Assembly (NCBI GenBank): GCA_902765885.1
Contig: CACXBN010000016.1
Coordinates: forward strand, 1-9,452
Source: an uncultured Ruminococcus sp.
Lineage (GTDB): Bacteria > Bacillota > Clostridia > Oscillospirales > CAG-272
Reading direction: 5' to 3'
DNA length: 9,452 bases
Positions 7,476 to 9,452 of this stretch are shown piece by piece. Made by a program: the position numbers and the translations under genes. How positions within the stretch are numbered: position 1 is the stretch's first letter; each line of letters opens with the position of its first letter. The notes below the pieces were generated by a model. The model was given only the letters and a program-made list of their open reading frames with translations, was not told the origin of the DNA and ran no database searches.

Positions 7476-8072
7476 TCAAAACTTTTTATAAATGATCATT
7501 TCCACAGTGTCGTCCGCAATCGCTATCTTTACTTCGTCAGCGATCTTTGCGATTATCGACTTTTCAAGTTCGTCCCATTCCTCGGTGTCTTCTTTGGCGC
7601 TCTGCCTGTACTGGTTGAAGGACCATATTCCGGCTGTTGCCATGGAGAAGTCGGTATAGTCGGCTCCGGCATAAGTCCAGCCTTCTGCATATTCACCGGT
7701 GAGATTGAGATCGATCTCTTCAGGCTCAAGCAGCCTTTCGAAGATGTCTCTGAGCTTTCCGAGAACACCTTTTGCCGCTGAGTTCTTTCCGCTTGTGGAT
7801 GCGGAAAGAAGTCTTTTTCTCATTTCCGAGTTCATAATCGTCTCTGCCTTCAGGTGCAGCTCGAAATTGCGGTCGTTGTCCTCGATCCAGAACAGAGCTT
7901 CATGCTCACCTGTAATTGCATTCATCATGCCCATCATCTCTTCGGTGAGAAGACGCATGTGCAGTGATTCCTTTTTTTCAAGGCCCTTGAATGAGCATAC
8001 GAGTTCAGTCTGTCTGAGGGCAGCATCAAGGCCGGCGCCCTTGTTCGAGACTTTTATAACATCCGATTTCAT
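7476..8072 (-). CDS. Unrecognised 198-residue protein, possibly a degenerate RsbW-like ATPase
   Basis: I do not recognise a named family with certainty. Residues 39-51 (around RLLTEEMMGMMN) look like the N-box helix of RsbW/SpoIIAB kinases, FWIEDNDRNFELHLKAE (61-77) looks like the following strand, and the C-terminal VEMIIYKK (190-197) looks like the closing strand of that fold. The Asn that binds magnesium is a Met in this alignment, and no DxGxG or glycine-rich G2 motif is visible, so it probably lacks kinase activity. Between these parts is a loop- and helix-rich insert (about 85-170) with GWTYAGADYTDFSMATAGIWSF-like aromatic residues. There is no membrane segment. GGGAGG lies 5 bases before the ATG. 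As first gene of the operon, 17 bases ahead of a STAS gene, it could be a pseudokinase that sequesters or scaffolds STAS proteins. The gene is certain; the fold call is a weak inference. Confidence 0.85.
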   Translation of the reverse strand: MKSDVIKVSNKGAGLDAALRQTELVCSFKGLEKKESLHMRLLTEEMMGMMNAITGEHEALFWIEDNDRNFELHLKAETIMNSEMRKRLLSASTSGKNSAAKGVLGKLRDIFERLLEPEEIDLNLTGEYAEGWTYAGADYTDFSMATAGIWSFNQYRQSAKEDTEEWDELEKSIIAKIADEVKIAIADDTVEMIIYKKF

Positions 8073-8154
8073 AAAAACCTCCCTTTGACTAAGCCATTCG
8101 GCATTTCCGGAAACAGTGGTCCGTATCAGCTGAAGGCTTGTTCATAACTGATTT

Positions 8155-8184
8155 ATTTTACTACATCTTATTGTATAATATCAA
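8155..8184 (-). promoter_or_regulatory. Candidate promoter of the minus-strand operon
   Basis: The minus strand has TTGATA (8184-8179), an 18-base spacer and TAAAAT (8160-8155), each one mismatch from the vegetative consensus. The leader would be about 75 bases. An overlapping alternative is TTGTGC (8197-8192), a 16-base spacer and TACAAT (8175-8170). I see no SigB-type promoter. The region is the only sizeable gap ahead of the six genes, which supports a promoter here, but not which of the two is used. Confidence 0.45.
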
Positions 8185-8265
8185 GTAAAAAGCACAAAAA
8201 ATATGGCGCCGCACGCGCTTTTCGGCAGTAATTCTTTCCTCTGTAAAGCAATGTTTTTTGAGGAC

Positions 8266-8295
8266 TTGACAAAAACCGGTAAAATGAGTTATAAA
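8266..8295 (+). promoter_or_regulatory. Vegetative-type promoter of the HdeD-like gene
   Basis: A perfect TTGACA (8266-8271) is followed after 18 bases by TATAAA (8290-8295). The transcript would start about 30 bases before the ATG at 8330. This is the best promoter match in the window and points away from the six-gene operon. Confidence 0.75.
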
Positions 8296-8317
8296 CATAA
8301 TGATATCTGGAAAAACC

Positions 8318-8324
8318 GGGAGGG
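8318..8324 (+). promoter_or_regulatory. Ribosome binding site fixing the start of the HdeD-like gene
   Basis: GGGAGGG stands 5 bases before the ATG at 8330. The earlier in-frame ATG at 8300 is only 5 bases past the -10 box and has no such site, so it would scarcely be on the transcript. Confidence 0.8.
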
Positions 8325-8329
8325 TATTT

Positions 8330-8896
8330 ATGAAAGAAAAAATAAGCAAAATGCTGAAAAGCTACTTTTTTGACGGATTTCTTCTGATAGCGCTCGGTGT
8401 CGTTATGATAGTGTGGCCGAAACAATCGCTGAGCATATTGTGCGACATCATAGGGGCTGTCATAATCGTGATGGGACTCATAAAGCTGATCACTTTCTTC
8501 GCTGGAAAAAAGGAAGAAAAGGAAGCGAAGGATCTTCTTGTCGGAATCATACAGCTTGCCCTGGGCACAGCTCTGATCGTCAAGGCGGATTTCTTTATTA
8601 CCGCGTTCCAGATAATAACCGCGATCATACTCGCATACGGCGCGATAGTCATGCTCTGCCATGCCATAGCTCTCAGAAAGATAAAGGGACCGATGTTTGT
8701 TCTCTCGATCATTTTCGGTATAATTACCCTTGTACTTGCGGTTATAATTTTCATAGATCCTGCAGCTTTCGCTGAATTCAAGACCCAGCTCCATGGAATA
8801 TCGCTTATAGTGGAAGGTCTTGCGATGATCATAGTCCTCAGCAAGGTAAAGGACGAAAAAACGAATGTCCTTGCTGAAAAGGAAAGCAAGAAATAA
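8330..8896 (+). CDS. HdeD/DUF308-like six-helix membrane protein
   Basis: This is a 188-residue integral membrane protein. Its pattern of three successive helix pairs, each like LLIALGVVMIVWP followed by IIGAVIIVMGLIKLI, is that of the HdeD/DUF308 family. Approximate membrane segments are 13-30, 36-57, 69-85, 88-111, 121-143 and 153-170. A charged loop (60-68) and a lysine/glutamate-rich tail (171-188) are likely cytoplasmic. HdeD of E. coli is linked to acid resistance, but most family members have no proven function. The start at 8330 is chosen because GGGAGGG (8318-8324) precedes it by 5 bases; an in-frame ATG at 8300 lies too close to the -10 box. It has its own promoter and terminator, so it is a single-gene unit divergent from the partner-switching operon. 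The family call is likely; the function is unknown. Confidence 0.88.
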   Translation: MKEKISKMLKSYFFDGFLLIALGVVMIVWPKQSLSILCDIIGAVIIVMGLIKLITFFAGKKEEKEAKDLLVGIIQLALGTALIVKADFFITAFQIITAIILAYGAIVMLCHAIALRKIKGPMFVLSIIFGIITLVLAVIIFIDPAAFAEFKTQLHGISLIVEGLAMIIVLSKVKDEKTNVLAEKESKK

Positions 8897-8917
8897 AACG
8901 ACTTGATCAAAGACAAA

Positions 8918-8954
8918 CGACTGGCTCTATCTTTCGTAGGCCAGTCGCTTTTTT
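8918..8954 (+). terminator. Intrinsic terminator of the HdeD-like gene, possibly bidirectional
   Basis: CGACTGGC (8918-8925) pairs with GCCAGTCG (8940-8947), with a possible inner CTA/TAG extension, and six T follow at 8949-8954. It begins 22 bases after the stop codon. On the minus strand the same hairpin is followed by TTTGTCTTTG, so it may also stop transcripts of the convergent histidine kinase gene, whose stop codon is at 8959. Confidence 0.85.
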
Positions 8955-8958
8955 ATTG

Positions 8959-9452
8959 CTATTTTTGAAATATCAGTGTTATTTTCGTTCCTTTGCCGGG
9001 CTCGCTGTCAAGCTTAATGTCCGCATTATGCAGCCTTGCCCCGTGCTTTACGATGGACAGGCCGAGGCCTGTGCCTCCCACTGCTTTGGAATGGCTCTTG
9101 TCGACCCTGTAAAACCGCTCGAATATTCTTTCCTGTTCCGATTCTTCGATTCCGATCCCGTTGTCTTCAACCGATACAAACGGACTGCCGCCTGAATAAC
9201 CCGTCAGGATGTGCACATATCCGCCATAGCGGTTGTATTTTATCGCGTTGTCCGCAAGGTTGTATATCATTTCGCTGATCACCGGCTTTACACCGTTTAC
9301 AACGGCCTCCGTGCCCGTGAGGCTCATCGAAATGCTCTTTTCCAAGGCGATAGACTCAAGAGAGCGGAGTATCTCGTCCGATATCTCATGAAGGTCGCAC
9401 TCTTCCGGTTCGGGAAGTCCCGCCTCCTCGTCAAGTTTGCTTAGTCTCATGA
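8959..9452 (-). CDS. Sensor histidine kinase, C-terminal catalytic part (5' end outside the window)
   Basis: The frame is open to the right edge, giving 163 complete codons of the ATP-binding domain of a two-component sensor kinase. Motifs are the LSKLDEE helix that usually follows the dimerisation helices, the N box EMIYNLADNAIKYN (60-73), the G1 box VEDNGIGI (94-101), the F box FERFYRVD (110-117) and the G2 box GGTGLGLSIVKH (125-136). This pattern is closest to the PhoR/ResE-like class of kinases. The ATG at 9450 is internal rather than a start, because the phospho-accepting histidine and sensor region must lie beyond the window. It converges on the HdeD-like gene. A partner response regulator is probably further upstream, outside the window. 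The family call is firm; the signal is unknown. Confidence 0.95.
   Translation of the reverse strand, partial: MRLSKLDEEAGLPEPEECDLHEISDEILRSLESIALEKSISMSLTGTEAVVNGVKPVISEMIYNLADNAIKYNRYGGYVHILTGYSGGSPFVSVEDNGIGIEESEQERIFERFYRVDKSHSKAVGGTGLGLSIVKHGARLHNADIKLDSEPGKGTKITLIFQK

Noticed and set aside
7459..7479. TTG start giving a 105-residue first STAS protein.
   Set aside because: It overlaps the upstream stop and lacks a ribosome binding site. The ATG at 7458 has GGGAGG at good spacing and matches the paralogue's length.
8104..8113. Ten-base palindrome TTTCCGGAAA in the leader of the minus-strand operon.
   Set aside because: It is short enough to arise by chance and has no second copy or supporting structure, so I did not call it an operator.
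8156..8190. TTTTACT and AGTAAAA inverted repeat around the candidate operon promoter.
   Set aside because: The arms are 7 AT-rich bases separated by 21 bases, which is weak and expected in such a base composition.
8168..8916. Long minus-strand open frames (208 and 184 codons) antisense to the HdeD-like gene.
   Set aside because: They mirror a plus-strand gene with a clear promoter, ribosome binding site, membrane helices and terminator. Their translations show no domain and no ribosome binding site.
1..9452. CRISPR arrays, tRNA or rRNA genes, insertion sequences and phage attachment sites.
   Set aside because: I saw no regularly spaced repeats, tRNA-like cloverleafs, rRNA sequence, transposase or integrase in any frame.

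Overview
The window looks like Firmicutes DNA, most likely from a gut or rumen Clostridia (Lachnospiraceae- or Oscillospiraceae-like). The grounds are moderate GC content, strong GGAGG-type ribosome binding sites, sigma-A-like promoters and SpoIIE/RsbU, RsbW and RsbV-type domains. The taxon is an inference; no marker gene is present.

Layout. Six genes lie head to tail on the minus strand from 8072 down past position 1, with gaps of 17, 101, 25, 32 and 3 bases, so they are probably one operon. In transcription order they encode: (1) a 198-residue protein resembling a degenerate RsbW-type ATPase; (2) a STAS-domain anti-anti-sigma-like protein; (3) a 707-residue membrane sensor with an extracytoplasmic Cache-like domain, HAMP, a PP2C/SpoIIE phosphatase and a C-terminal RsbW-like kinase domain; (4) a second STAS protein, 68 of 98 residues identical to the first; (5) a 996-residue single-module nonribosomal peptide synthetase with the order adenylation - carrier - condensation; (6) a type B carboxylesterase that runs off the left edge almost complete. 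To the right, on the plus strand, is a small HdeD/DUF308-like membrane protein with its own promoter and terminator. At the right edge, convergent with it, is the C-terminal catalytic part of a sensor histidine kinase.

How they may work together. Genes 1-4 contain the parts of a partner-switching circuit: a kinase domain that could phosphorylate STAS proteins, a phosphatase that could reverse this in response to an external signal, and two STAS targets. No sigma factor is present. Instead the circuit sits in the same apparent operon as a small-molecule assembly enzyme and an esterase. The adenylation domain lacks the aspartate that normally holds the amino acid alpha-amino group, so its substrate may not be an ordinary alpha-amino acid. 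The condensation domain is last and there is no thioesterase or reductase, so product release is unexplained. The condensation domain itself or the translationally coupled esterase are candidates. A signal-gated synthetase-esterase pathway is the most interesting reading of this window, but the link between circuit and synthetase rests on gene order alone.
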